From: RDYJ01 sp034931405
GTDB lineage: Bacteria; Cyanobacteriota; Cyanobacteriia; Cyanobacteriales; Nostocaceae
Reading direction: 5' to 3'
NCBI RefSeq assembly: GCF_034931405.1
Contig: NZ_JAYGHA010000005.1
Span: 153,810 to 217,809 of the forward strand
Length of the DNA stretch: 64,000 bases
In this document: positions 44,760 to 53,684 of the stretch, piece by piece
Numbering within the stretch: position 1 is the first letter of the stretch
Layout of the letters: every line of letters begins with the position of its first letter
Notes under the pieces: model-generated
What the model saw: only the letters and a program-made list of their open reading frames with translations
Told to the model about the DNA's origin: nothing
Database searches by the model: none
Program-made: the position numbers and the translations under genes

Positions 44760-46253
44760 ATGTTTACTTCATCAGAAACTCCCATCATTGCCGCAGTTGT
44801 TCTGGTAGCTTTCAGCATTTTGGGTTGGGGCTTTTACCGCGCCAGACCTTTTGGTAAGCTGGGTATCCTAGCCTGGTTACAGTCTGTAGTCTTAATGGCT
44901 CCTTGGTTACTGTTCTTTGGTTGTTTTGCTGCTGGAATTTATATCAATATCGCAGGTGTATTGTTATTGTTAGTGGTGTCAACTGGGTTGTATGTCTTCT
45001 TAGGTAGACTGTTACGCAACGCTGGACAAGATGCAATTCTTAAAGCTAGGGCTACAGAAAGACTTGCTACCCAAGCTTCAGAAACAGCAAACGCCGCAGA
45101 AAATGATAAACAAGCAGTTGTCACAGAAGTAAAACTGGAAGCAATTACAATACCGGAAGCAGATTTAAGTACCATTAAAGGTATTTTTGGTATTGATACA
45201 TTTTTCACGACGGAAACTATCCCCTATCAAGAGGGAGCGATTTTCAAAGGTAATTTGCGGGGAGAACCGGAGGAAGTTCACAACCGTCTCACCAAAAAGT
45301 TGCAAGACAAATTAGGTGATAAATATCGCCTATTTTTAGTCGAAAACACAGACGGTAAAGCAGTAATGATTGTTCTGCCTAGTCTTACTGATCCAAAACC
45401 TTTGCAGTTACCGCAAAAAGCATTTGCTGTCATTCTTTTGGTAGCAACCATTGCTACAAATCTGGAAGCAGCCGGATTATTACTGAATTTTGATTTACTC
45501 GCCAACCCATCACGCTTTGCTGAAGCTTTACCTATCGGTTTGGGAATCTTGACAATTTTGATCGCTCACGAAATTGGTCATTGGTTATTAGCACAAAAAC
45601 ACCAAGTCCGTCTGAGTTGGCCTTTTTTCCTACCAGCTGTACAGATTGGGTCTTTTGGGGCAATTACCCGTTTTGAGTCTCTATTACCTAACCGCAAGGC
45701 TTTATTTGATATTGCTTTAGCAGGTCCTGCTTTTGGCGGTATTGTTTCTTTAATCATGCTGGTGACAGGTTTACTACTTTCTCACCCTGGTAGTTTATTT
45801 CAATTACCAAATAAGTTTTTCCAAGGTTCGATTTTAGTAGGCAGTTTAGCACGAGTTGTATTAGGTTCGGCTGTACACGCGCCTTTGGTAAATGTTCATC
45901 CTCTTGTGATCATTGGTTGGCTAGGATTGGTAATTACAGCTTTAAACTTAATGCCAGCTGGACAACTAGATGGAGGGCGAATTGTCCAGGCAATTTATGG
46001 CCGCAAAACCGCAGGGAGGACGACATTTGCAACTTTAGCTGTGCTGGCGTTGGTGTCTCTGGGTAATACTCTGGCTATGTATTGGGCGATTGTGATTTTC
46101 TTCTTACAACGAGATGCAGAACGCCCCAGTTTGAATGAAATCACTGAACCTGATGATGCCAGAGCCGCTTTAGGTCTTTTAGCTCTATTTTTGATGATTA
46201 GCACTCTTTTACCTATCACCCCCGCTTTAGCGGGAAAGTTGGGAATAGGTTAG
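44760..46253 (+). CDS. site-2 protease family M50, EGY-like
   Basis: 497 aa. Two N-terminal helices are followed by a soluble region with the GNLRGEPEEV motif of the EGY family, then the membrane core with HEIGH and NLMPAGQLDGG. Chloroplast EGY1 and relatives are metalloproteases needed for photosystem and chlorophyll protein build-up. The gene is unlinked here; its substrate is unknown. An STRR-like tract (CCCCAGT, about 46298-46333) follows. Confidence 0.9.
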   Translation: MFTSSETPIIAAVVLVAFSILGWGFYRARPFGKLGILAWLQSVVLMAPWLLFFGCFAAGIYINIAGVLLLLVVSTGLYVFLGRLLRNAGQDAILKARATERLATQASETANAAENDKQAVVTEVKLEAITIPEADLSTIKGIFGIDTFFTTETIPYQEGAIFKGNLRGEPEEVHNRLTKKLQDKLGDKYRLFLVENTDGKAVMIVLPSLTDPKPLQLPQKAFAVILLVATIATNLEAAGLLLNFDLLANPSRFAEALPIGLGILTILIAHEIGHWLLAQKHQVRLSWPFFLPAVQIGSFGAITRFESLLPNRKALFDIALAGPAFGGIVSLIMLVTGLLLSHPGSLFQLPNKFFQGSILVGSLARVVLGSAVHAPLVNVHPLVIIGWLGLVITALNLMPAGQLDGGRIVQAIYGRKTAGRTTFATLAVLALVSLGNTLAMYWAIVIFFLQRDAERPSLNEITEPDDARAALGLLALFLMISTLLPITPALAGKLGIG

Positions 46254-46338
46254 GCAGAAAGCAGAGGGGCAGGGGAGATGGGGAGAAAATTCTTTCCCAG
46301 TCCCCAATCCCCAATCCCCAGTCCCCAGTCCCCATCTT

Positions 46339-46590
46339 CTACGGTTTCCACCCTACCAGTAAGTTAGGATAGGTTGCTTGCTTGGGGAAGATTTGCTGGA
46401 AACCTGCTTGACGTTCTAGGGATTTTTCTTGGCTGATGTTCCAGAGGGTTTCATAGAAGAAGAAAGAAACACCAGCAAATTTGCGATCGCCTCGCGCACC
46501 GGAGGTATCGTGTACTTTTTGGACTTGGGTTTTAATCTGCTGCATGGAAACCGAACGATTTTTTAACCCGCTCAAAATACCAATACTCAA
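46339..46590 (-). pseudogene. conserved hypothetical, probably 5'-truncated
   Basis: The open frame extends upstream of TTG 46590 to about 46620 without an ATG. It reads VHDTSGARGDRKFAGVSFFF, YETLWNISQEKSLERQ and ends YPNLLVGWKP; it looks like the C-terminal part of a longer protein. No family name can be given. The gene body upstream is missing. Confidence 0.4.
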
Positions 46591-46750
46591 GGGAATAACT
46601 GTTAAACTTTGTTTATACTCAAAACGGCTTATTCATTTGATTCTATAGGTAGGGGTTTAGCAGTGCTAAACCCTTACACATCTAGGGATTTAGTAATCTT
46701 GCAACAGTCCATATCCCAACCGTGTTTAGTATATGTCCTTCCGTGACGAT

Positions 46751-46933
46751 TTATTTGAGCATATCCCGTCCTTGTAATCCCGGTGTGGGATCGAGGGATT
46801 TACCAATTACTTGAGCAGCAACTTTGCTAGGATAACTAAAAATAGCCCTGATTTTATCCGTTGCCGCACATTCCACCTCAGAAATTCCCTGATTGGGTAA
46901 AAATACAGTAAAAGCTTTAATGAGAGACTCAGA
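46751..46933 (-). pseudogene. unidentified C-terminal coding remnant
   Basis: A 60-codon frame with no start codon, opened by a stop at 46934. It reads VECAATDKIRAIFSYPSKVA and then a short conserved-looking tail GKSLDPTPGLQGRDMLK. It looks like a gene fragment rather than a random ORF. Confidence 0.3.
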
Positions 46934-47434
46934 TCACAGCCGAGATGTTGCCTTGTAGTTTAATATCCGATAAATATCAGTGAATCACAGCATTTTGGGT
47001 TCAGACTGCATTAGGTTACAGGGTGTCGGGTGTAGGAAGTATATTTCTGAGCTTTTGTCCATTTTCAAGGGATATTCAGATAAATATTAGAGTTTTATAG
47101 ATTAAAGATTTGCGTTTCTCTCTATCTTAGACATCTGATAGTCAATAATCTCCCGACTTTCTCTGAAAAGTTTCTACAAGGATTTGAGAAAATGCACCTT
47201 TAAATTCGGTTTATATCCATTGAGTTCTCTTTACTAAAGCTCACAATTCCCTACAAATTGCCTAAACAAATAAACTTGTCATCTACTGAATATATTTTTG
47301 TCTCTCCTTTACTCAGCAATTATGGTTGGTTCAGTCATGATAATTGCATCTCTACAAAGTAAAAAAAGTTGGTTTAATTTTCCGGATTTGCCAAAAATTT
47401 TGAGTTTATTGTTACACGTAATTATGTAAGCAAG
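46934..47434. other. spacer with no supported gene
   Basis: AT-rich with no clear repeat. A 35-codon ORF at 47322-47429 lacks a good ribosome site. Confidence 0.35.
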
Positions 47435-47815
47435 ATGAATATCAAACTCGATAAACACACTCCAGATAGTCTGGCATCTTTATTTGTCCTTCTGATGGAA
47501 GAAGGAATGACACCAAACCAAATCATGGTAGGTATTGTGCGTTTAGCGACGGATAGCAAAGAATTAGAAGGCACGATTGTATCAGCTGATTGTCTGCGTT
47601 TCCTGTTAGCGACAATGCCAGTAGATACAAGTGCGCTAGGGGTGACAGAGTTTATCTTATCTCTAGCTAAAGAAGGTGTTACTACTTTGATGTTGTTAGA
47701 TGCCTTGGGTTTTGCCTGTTATGTTCGTGGTTTATTTGATGCTGCCAGCATTATCCGTTTGACTTATCAAAGATTGCAAGCCGACAAAATTATTTCACAA
47801 ATGCTACGCGATTAA
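47435..47815 (+). CDS. conserved hypothetical protein
   Basis: 126 aa, helical, with DSLASLFVLLMEEGMTPNQ and EGVTTLMLLDALGFACYVRG, a distinctive non-repetitive sequence that looks maintained as a coding gene. No motif is recognised. It is isolated between the decayed area and the double-glycine peptide genes. ATG start; AAGCAAG upstream is only a weak ribosome site. Confidence 0.55.
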   Translation: MNIKLDKHTPDSLASLFVLLMEEGMTPNQIMVGIVRLATDSKELEGTIVSADCLRFLLATMPVDTSALGVTEFILSLAKEGVTTLMLLDALGFACYVRGLFDAASIIRLTYQRLQADKIISQMLRD

Positions 47816-48195
47816 AAGTTAACGGATAAAAAATGTTTGTTTTGTCATGCTGATGCCAGATCCAAAAATACCAAACCAAAAAATGCCAAACCAAAAAATG
47901 GATGAACTGCTCAAAGATTTATATATTTACTGTGAGATATTTAACCAGTTGTAGTGAAGCGGCGACAAAGTTAATGTACTGCTACAACATATAGGGGTGT
48001 TGTACAGTGCTTCAGCAACAACTGGCGACTGGGATGAAGTTCTGAGGGTTGGCTGCAATCCGTCCCTTGGAACAATTCTTAACTGTCCCGTTCTTTTTGT
48101 TGATATATCCATTAAAACGGTAACGGAAAAATTTTGTCTGCCAAATTGCCAAAACCTCGGATTATTTGGCTCACGGTTGATTTGATTGCATAGAT

Positions 48196-48215
48196 GGGGC
48201 GTTGAGGAGCGCCCC
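48196..48215 (+). terminator. GC-rich hairpin GGGGCG/CGCCCC
   Basis: A 6-bp GC stem with an 8-nt loop, followed by TCTTCC rather than a true T-run. It is a possible terminator in the spacer 47816-48351, which otherwise has no supported gene. Confidence 0.4.
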
Positions 48216-48351
48216 TCTTCCTCATATTGGCGACTGGGAAGAATTAATTAACTCTTGCCTTCTGTTGCATAAAATACTTATTTAACTGAAAATTACGCCT
48301 CAAGGGTCATTATAAATAGAATTTGTTTCATTTATTCTGGCAATATGCCTG

Positions 48352-48714
48352 ATGAAAATCAATATGAAAATCAATTGGAAACAAATGTTAATCAGTACAG
48401 AAAACTACTTAAAAGCTGCTACTTTAGTCAGCGAAATTAACGATATCAAAGCGGAAAAAATATGTGGTGGGATGATGACTGCTCCTCAAACTATAGAGGA
48501 AAATAGCCCTAGCACCATACCTGCAACAGGAAGTCAAAGAAATATCTCATCTCCCAGAGCCTATAATGAGCTTGGTTTAACTCCCTTTTTTCCAGATTTA
48601 CCTGCGACAAAGTTACCACGTTTAGGACAGCTTGATCCCAATAACAGAACTGTGTCTCCACGCAAAAACCAGATCACTATCACTATACCGCTACCATCAC
48701 CTATTTATAATTAA
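48352..48714 (+). CDS. putative secreted peptide precursor with double-glycine leader
   Basis: 120 aa. The N-terminal region ends SEINDIKAEKICGG (Gly-Gly at residues 39-40), like the LSxxELxxIxGG leaders cut by C39-peptidase ABC transporters. The remaining 80 residues are Pro/Thr/Asn/Ser-rich with no Cys (e.g. FFPDLPATKLPRLGQLDP). ATG 48352 or 48364 may be the start; no clear ribosome site is visible for either. A related leader is on the next ORF. Neither modification enzyme nor transporter is adjacent, so a bacteriocin or signal role is inferred only. Confidence 0.4.
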   Translation: MKINMKINWKQMLISTENYLKAATLVSEINDIKAEKICGGMMTAPQTIEENSPSTIPATGSQRNISSPRAYNELGLTPFFPDLPATKLPRLGQLDPNNRTVSPRKNQITITIPLPSPIYN

Positions 48715-48861
48715 CAGCGTGTTAGGGATTTAGCCTTGTTAAGCTTCTAGTTCATCAGATGGAGTTGAATTTATCTCTGGGGATTTATGAATTTATGATC
48801 AATAATCCTTACAGTTAAGGACTAAGGTAAATAATCACCTAAGTAAGTGAGGCGACAATTT

Positions 48862-49092
48862 ATGTCTAAGCAAATGATTAAATCTCCGCCCCTGGTTGAT
48901 TTGTCAATAGGAGAACAGCAGCTTTTCACGGGTGGACAATCTAATTTGATGAATTTCGGGAAAATGCCTAATTTATTAAGTAATGGTTTTCCTAATGTTG
49001 TGGGTTTTAAGCCTGATGGTAGTACGGGGACAAACAATACCGATGAAAAGATTATCTCTCATCATAATAATGTCGGCACAATTCTTTACTAA
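48862..49092 (+). CDS. putative secreted peptide precursor with double-glycine leader, second
   Basis: 76 aa. The leader PPLVDLSIGEQQLFTGG (Gly-Gly at residues 24-25) fits LSxxExxLxxGG well and resembles leaders of small cyanobacterial bacteriocin-like peptides. The mature part of about 51 residues is rich in Asn and Gly (NLMNFGKMPNLLSNGFPNVV), with no Cys. GTGAGG lies about 10 bases before ATG 48862; GTG 48847 is less likely. It lies between the first leader ORF and a Rieske oxygenase gene. Confidence 0.5.
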   Translation: MSKQMIKSPPLVDLSIGEQQLFTGGQSNLMNFGKMPNLLSNGFPNVVGFKPDGSTGTNNTDEKIISHHNNVGTILY

Positions 49093-49224
49093 TTGTCCAG
49101 TAGTTGTCTATCTTGAGCTAAAGTAACGGATATTGTAGTTCACGAAGTACCGAAAATAACGGTTTTTCTGAGCTTGGCGTGATATTCCTAGATTAACCGC
49201 TTGACTGCAAGTGAAAGTCTAAAC

Positions 49225-50331
49225 ATGAATGCCAACACTGAAAATGTGAGCTACAGTAAAAAACCTAAAATTTTTAATCAACCAGAGCGTTTTATTGAAG
49301 GTTGGTATTGGGTAATGCCTTCTCGAAAATTGCGGGTTGGTGAAGTCAAACCTGTGACAATTTTAGGAAAAGATTTAGTAATTTATCGGGGTGAAGATAG
49401 ACAAGTAGTTACTTTTGATGCCTATTGTCCACACATGGGCGCTCATCTTGCAGAAGGCAGGGTTGAAGGTAATGAATTGCGCTGTTTTTTTCATCATTGG
49501 AAATACGATGCACAAGGTTTTTGTGTTGATATTCCTTGTTTGGATGAACCGATTAATCTGAGGGCTAAAACTTGGCCTACTTCCGAAAAATACGGGTTAG
49601 TTTGGATTTGGACTGGAGAAACACCACAACAACCTTTACCTTTTATTCCTGAGTTAGAACTTGAGGAATGTGATAGTGCTTTTAGTTCACGGTTTATCAC
49701 CAACTGCCACCCCAATATTTTCCTAGTTAATGCTATTGATGCTCAACATTTCAATACGGTTCACAAGCTGTTATCAGAGTTCAATTTTGAAAAGCAGGAA
49801 CTCAATGAAAATGCGATTAATTTTAGTAATATTACAGATAAAAGCCCTAGATTTTGGTTAATTAAGCTTATATTTCCCTTCTACAAAAAACCTATACATT
49901 ACAGTATTTGTTATTGGTATGGTACTACGGGAATGGTGACGATTGGCACGGAATTCTTGCATTTGCATATTATGTTTGCTTTGCGTCTAATTGCTGGAGG
50001 AAAAACAGAAGGTCTGACAATTTTAATTACTAAAAAACGCCGTGGCATTTTCGGGCGTTTATTTAATCGTTTGATTTTGTGGTTGAGTAAATTATTAGCC
50101 GAATTCTTTATCAAGAATGATAGTAAAATTTTCGAGAGAATTCAGTTTAATTTAAAATCTCCCATCGATCTTGATCAGCCCATTATACAATTTATTACCC
50201 ACTTGGAAAGACAGAAGGCTTTGAAGTGGGGAAGTTGGAATTTTGAGCTATTGCGTGATGTATCGGTGCGAGATCCAGAAAAACGCGCAGAAAAACGCGA
50301 AAAATGGCACGATGAGCTAGTTAATGATTGA
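49225..50331 (+). CDS. Rieske [2Fe-2S] non-heme iron oxygenase
   Basis: About 368 aa from ATG 49225 (TTG 49201 is possible). The Rieske ligands lie in YCPHMGAHL and RCFFHHWKYDAQG. The catalytic domain has the facial triad region DAQHFNTVH. This family oxygenates or demethylates small molecules and needs a separate reductase. The C-terminal helical region is positively charged. The substrate is unknown. Proximity to the two leader-peptide ORFs raises the question of peptide tailoring, but nothing in the sequence proves it. Confidence 0.88.
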   Translation: MNANTENVSYSKKPKIFNQPERFIEGWYWVMPSRKLRVGEVKPVTILGKDLVIYRGEDRQVVTFDAYCPHMGAHLAEGRVEGNELRCFFHHWKYDAQGFCVDIPCLDEPINLRAKTWPTSEKYGLVWIWTGETPQQPLPFIPELELEECDSAFSSRFITNCHPNIFLVNAIDAQHFNTVHKLLSEFNFEKQELNENAINFSNITDKSPRFWLIKLIFPFYKKPIHYSICYWYGTTGMVTIGTEFLHLHIMFALRLIAGGKTEGLTILITKKRRGIFGRLFNRLILWLSKLLAEFFIKNDSKIFERIQFNLKSPIDLDQPIIQFITHLERQKALKWGSWNFELLRDVSVRDPEKRAEKREKWHDELVND

Positions 50332-50355
50332 AAAATTTACATTTTGGCAATAAAA

Positions 50356-50378
50356 ATGAAGTGGTTTTGCCACTTCAT
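50356..50378 (+). terminator. hairpin after the Rieske gene
   Basis: ATGAAGTGG-TTTTG-CCACTTCAT forms a 9-bp stem 25 bp past the stop codon, without a clear T-run. Confidence 0.5.
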
Positions 50379-50511
50379 CAATTCCCAGGTAGAACCTTAG
50401 CCATGAGTATAACGACTAAATAATTTTCAAATCGTATAAAATCAAACAGAATTTAAATTTATTTTTTATGCCTGTTTGCATAGATTACCTTGCAATTGCG
50501 GAAATTCGACT

Positions 50512-50652
50512 AAATCAAATAAATAATGTGCCATTTCCGATTTCAGGGACAATATCCGGTACTGCGGCCACAGGCAGATTTTCGGGGAGCGATCGCTTGG
50601 GCAATTTTTCGGTACTATAATCTCTAGGCTTTACGTCTGCAACTGCGTCTAG
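50512..50652 (-). pseudogene. rearranged partial copy of coaBC
   Basis: 50534-50652 matches 52610-52728 of the coaBC gene with few changes. 50512-50538 matches its extreme 3' end (52371-52395). The two segments are joined at a shared ATTTCC, skipping about 220 bp, as from a microhomology deletion. It is a non-coding remnant of a duplication, 1.8 kb from the intact gene, in the same orientation. Confidence 0.8.
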
Positions 50653-50695
50653 CACTAAAAAAGATCGAAGCAGATGAACAGGAGAAACTAGAACA

Positions 50696-50920
50696 ATGAA
50701 ATATACAATAATTATTCAATGGTCTGAAGAAGATCAATGTTATGTAGTTTCACTGCCTGATTTTACTAATTTCATGCAGCCTTGTACTCATGGGGAAACT
50801 TATGAGGAGGCTTTAAAAAATGGTCAGGAAGTGTTAGAAATCTTGATTGATTCATGTTTAGCAGATGGTGAACCGCTTCCTGAACCGCAAGTTTTAGGCA
50901 AGTTTTTGAAAGTGGCGTAA
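50696..50920 (+). CDS. HicB-family antitoxin-like protein
   Basis: 74 aa with the HicB opening IIIQWSEEDQCYVVSLPDF and a Glu-rich helix (EEALKNGQEVLEILID). The fold is that of the degraded RNase-H-like HicB domain. No hicA toxin lies on either side, so it is a solitary HicB, a form common in cyanobacteria. AGGAG lies about 10 bases upstream of the ATG. It is probably an autoregulator or a relic. Confidence 0.75.
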   Translation: MKYTIIIQWSEEDQCYVVSLPDFTNFMQPCTHGETYEEALKNGQEVLEILIDSCLADGEPLPEPQVLGKFLKVA

Positions 50921-51074
50921 TTTTTACATTGATTAATTTTTAGTCCGGTTTAACGGATTTTAGCTATTAGATGGGAACTTCAGTTCTGGGCATATCTCAG
51001 AATAGTTAAATTGGGTATTTCGCGCAAAGAGGCAAAGGAAACATCCCTTTTTTTAAATGAGGATTTTCATTTCC

Positions 51075-51506
51075 TCAAATCCAAAAGGATGCCAAATAAT
51101 CACACACATCAGGAGGAATTGGCGCATCTGGGTTTTCAGCATCAGGGAAAGGGAACAATTCAGGTGGTCCACTATACCCCCGATAACTTACTGCCAAGCC
51201 TTTACCTTGGTAATTCATTTCCCAGGATTGAATTATTACATTAGGTTCAATTTCGATAATGTCCATCTGGTCAGCAAATTTATCTCGGAATTGTTGCAGC
51301 GTCATTTTAACCGCTTTTAATTCATTGATATAAGTTAATAATTCAGGACGACTGTCGTAAAAGCTGCTCTCTTCACTGTCTTCTACTTCCAGAAATCCAG
51401 TCTGTTTAACAACAGGAGTAACATTTTTATTCGTAGGCTGAAGTTGAAAACCTTTAGGGTTTCCATGGTTGGAGTTCAGTTGTTTACGACGCTTTGCTTT
51501 TCCCAT
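51075..51506 (-). CDS. hypothetical protein
   Basis: 143 aa. A basic, lysine/arginine-rich N terminus (MGKAKRRKQLN) is followed by a hydrophilic middle and a C-terminal segment ending PPDVCDYLASFWI. No family recognised. Codon use looks typical of the neighbours. It may be related to the adjoining toxin-antitoxin genes, but no evidence supports that. Confidence 0.45.
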   Translation of the reverse strand: MGKAKRRKQLNSNHGNPKGFQLQPTNKNVTPVVKQTGFLEVEDSEESSFYDSRPELLTYINELKAVKMTLQQFRDKFADQMDIIEIEPNVIIQSWEMNYQGKGLAVSYRGYSGPPELFPFPDAENPDAPIPPDVCDYLASFWI

Positions 51507-51599
51507 TGATAAAAACCCTAAATTAAATCTATCTAATCTTACAATTTATTGGTGAGAAAAGATAGATTTTTATTATCAATAACTCAAAGTTTATGTTAT

Positions 51600-51616
51600 A
51601 GTGTACTTAAGTGTAC
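51600..51616 (+). promoter_or_regulatory. direct repeat AGTGTAC, candidate operator of a toxin-antitoxin pair
   Basis: AGTGTAC occurs twice with a 10-bp period (51600-51606 and 51610-51616), about 22 bp before the antitoxin ATG. Placement on one DNA face is consistent with cooperative autorepressor binding. Confidence 0.35.
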
Positions 51617-51637
51617 ACAATTTATCAATTCACTATT

Positions 51638-51898
51638 ATGGACATCCAATCTGTAGGAATCAAAGAATTTCGTGCCAATTTACATAAATACACACAACAA
51701 ACATCTGAACCAATTGCAATTACTTCTCATGGAGTGCCAATAGGTTACTATATACCAACACAACCTACTCCTCAGAAACAAGATTCAATGGCTTTACAAG
51801 AAGCAGTACAAAAAATCCAACAATTGCTGGAAACAAGAGGTATTAATGAAGATGAATTATTTGCCGATTTCCAGAATGCTAGAGAAATTACAATATAA
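51638..51898 (+). CDS. Phd/YefM-type antitoxin paired with PIN toxin
   Basis: About 86 aa from ATG 51638. SVGIKEFRANLHKYTQQTSEPIAITSHG, abbreviated as GIKEFRANLHKY, is the typical Phd/YefM N terminus that binds DNA, followed by a C-terminal toxin-binding helix. Two bases separate its stop from the toxin start. A direct repeat upstream may be its operator. Confidence 0.8.
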   Translation: MDIQSVGIKEFRANLHKYTQQTSEPIAITSHGVPIGYYIPTQPTPQKQDSMALQEAVQKIQQLLETRGINEDELFADFQNAREITI

Positions 51899-51900
51899 CG

Positions 51901-52320
51901 ATGAGAAAGTTAATTGTTCTGGATACTAATATTCTGATTCGAGCAATATTAGCAGAACGTGTTCCCAATTTATTAGATAAATACAATTATAACTGTAGTT
52001 TTGTTACTCCCGCTTCCTGCTATGATGAGTTAAATGAGCATTTACCCAAAATTTTACAAAAACGGGATCTTCCTTTAGATCCATTTTTAAATGCTATTGA
52101 GAAACTAACAAAGGTAGTCATACCAATAGCTGATGAAATTTATAGTGAATATGAGTATGATGCTAAACGGCGAATACAAGAAAGAGATATAAAAGACTGG
52201 ACAATAGTTGCTCTTTCTCTGTCTTTAAATTGTCCAATATGGACGGAAGATCAAGATTTTTTTGGCATTGGGATTGCTACATGGAACACTCGAAACGTAG
52301 AAATTTATTTAAGTAATTAA
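51901..52320 (+). CDS. PIN-domain toxin (COG1569-like)
   Basis: 139 aa. The acidic positions are in VLDTNILIRA, YDELNEHL, RDIKDWTIVAL and WTEDQDFFG, as in the PIN nuclease family. It is predicted to be an RNase toxin neutralised by the upstream antitoxin. The gene order is antitoxin then toxin. Confidence 0.85.
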   Translation: MRKLIVLDTNILIRAILAERVPNLLDKYNYNCSFVTPASCYDELNEHLPKILQKRDLPLDPFLNAIEKLTKVVIPIADEIYSEYEYDAKRRIQERDIKDWTIVALSLSLNCPIWTEDQDFFGIGIATWNTRNVEIYLSN

Positions 52321-52358
52321 TTCCTTAGTTGAAGCAAGAACGATTGAATTTTATTCCA

Positions 52359-53591
52359 TTAAACAACAAAATCAAATAAATAATGCGCCATTTCCAACTT
52401 AGAACAAGGCGGAATTTCTACCTCTCTTCCTGACCTATCTAAAAACACCGCTTGATTATTATCACTGCCAAAACCACTATTAACTTTATCAATAGGATTC
52501 GCTACAATTGCATCTAATTTCTTTCTTTGCAATTTCTCTTTTGCAGGAGTAATAATATCCCCAGTTTGTGCGGCAAAACCAATTAAATATTGATGCGGTT
52601 GTTTACGATTTCCGATTTCAGCGACAATATCCGGTACTGCTGCTAGAGGAAGATTTTCGGGGAGCGATCGCTTGGGCAATTTTTCGGTACTATAATCTCT
52701 AGGCTTTACGTCTGCAACTGCGGCTGACATGATAATTATATCTGCACTCGGTAAACGCTCTAACATGACCTGCTGCATTCGGTCTGCACTAATTACGGGA
52801 ATTGCTTCTACTCCCAAAGGTACATCCCAACTCGCCGGACAATGGACTAATATTACCTTTGCGCCCCTGTGCAGTGCAGCCTGTGCCAATGCTAAACCCA
52901 TTTTACCAGTTGAGGGATTGCCAATAAATCGCACGGGGTCTAAATATTCTCGCGTTCCCCCAGCACTTATTAAAACCTGTTTTCCGGCTAAATCTCTGAT
53001 TCCTTGGGTGTGTAATAAAGATTGAATATAAACAAATATTTCTGCGGGTTCTGCCATTCTACCAGCACCAATGCGATCGCACGCTAATAAACCCGATGCT
53101 GTACCCATACCATAAAATCTAGTATCTGTCAATAATAGCTGCCAATTTCGCTGTACTGCTACTTGTTCCCACATATCTGTATTCATTGCAGGTGCTAACA
53201 ATACAGGACAAGTAGAGGCTAAAACAGTATTTGTCAGTAAACTATCTGCTATCCCATAAGCTAACTTAGCTAAAGTATTAGCAGTTAAAGGCGCAATCAC
53301 AATTAAATCAGCCCATTCACCTAACTCAATGTGTAATGGACGGGAATAAATTGGTTGCCAAAAATCATCATCGGTATAAGCTTGATGGCGGGATAAAGTT
53401 GCTAAAGTCAAAGGTGTGATAAATTCTTGGGCAGAATTAGTGAGAACAACTCGTATTTCTACCCCAGATTTAAACAAACTAGAAACCAATTCACAGATTT
53501 TGTAGGCCGCGATACCGCCACCTACACCAACAACAACGCGCCTAGATTTGGGATTGGGGATTTTAGATTTTGGATTTGCAGATGATGGCAT
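52359..53591 (-). CDS. coaBC: bifunctional phosphopantothenoylcysteine decarboxylase/phosphopantothenate-cysteine ligase
   Basis: 410 aa. The CoaC part has the flavin-binding GVGGGIAAYK and the active-site block LLAPAMNTDMW, and the CoaB part has ISAGGTREYLDPVRFIGN and KMGLALAQAA. It makes 4'-phosphopantetheine from phosphopantothenate and cysteine for CoA. The N-terminal 14 residues come from a low-complexity tract rich in AATCTAA/TTGGGG units and could be a later extension; MPSSANPKSK is the assigned start. A rearranged fragment of this gene is at 50512. Confidence 0.95.
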   Translation of the reverse strand: MPSSANPKSKIPNPKSRRVVVGVGGGIAAYKICELVSSLFKSGVEIRVVLTNSAQEFITPLTLATLSRHQAYTDDDFWQPIYSRPLHIELGEWADLIVIAPLTANTLAKLAYGIADSLLTNTVLASTCPVLLAPAMNTDMWEQVAVQRNWQLLLTDTRFYGMGTASGLLACDRIGAGRMAEPAEIFVYIQSLLHTQGIRDLAGKQVLISAGGTREYLDPVRFIGNPSTGKMGLALAQAALHRGAKVILVHCPASWDVPLGVEAIPVISADRMQQVMLERLPSADIIIMSAAVADVKPRDYSTEKLPKRSLPENLPLAAVPDIVAEIGNRKQPHQYLIGFAAQTGDIITPAKEKLQRKKLDAIVANPIDKVNSGFGSDNNQAVFLDRSGREVEIPPCSKLEMAHYLFDFVV

Positions 53592-53639
53592 TGTCAGTCT
53601 AAATTCCGATTAACTTTGATTTTAGACCGTCAAACCCAA

Positions 53640-53683
53640 TCTAAAATCTAAAATCTAAAATCTAAAATCTAAAATCTAAAATT
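53640..53683. repeat. STRR array, unit AATCTAA
   Basis: About six units of AAATCTA between coaBC and the DUF2555 gene. Confidence 0.8.
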
Positions 53684-53684
53684 T

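Noticed and set aside
47847..47954. 35-aa ORF with PNQKMPNQKM repeat
   Set aside because: No ribosome site and the repeat comes from a short DNA duplication; not enough support to call a gene.
50696..50920. HicAB toxin-antitoxin pair
   Set aside because: Only the HicB part is present; no HicA-like ORF lies in the 300 bp on either side.
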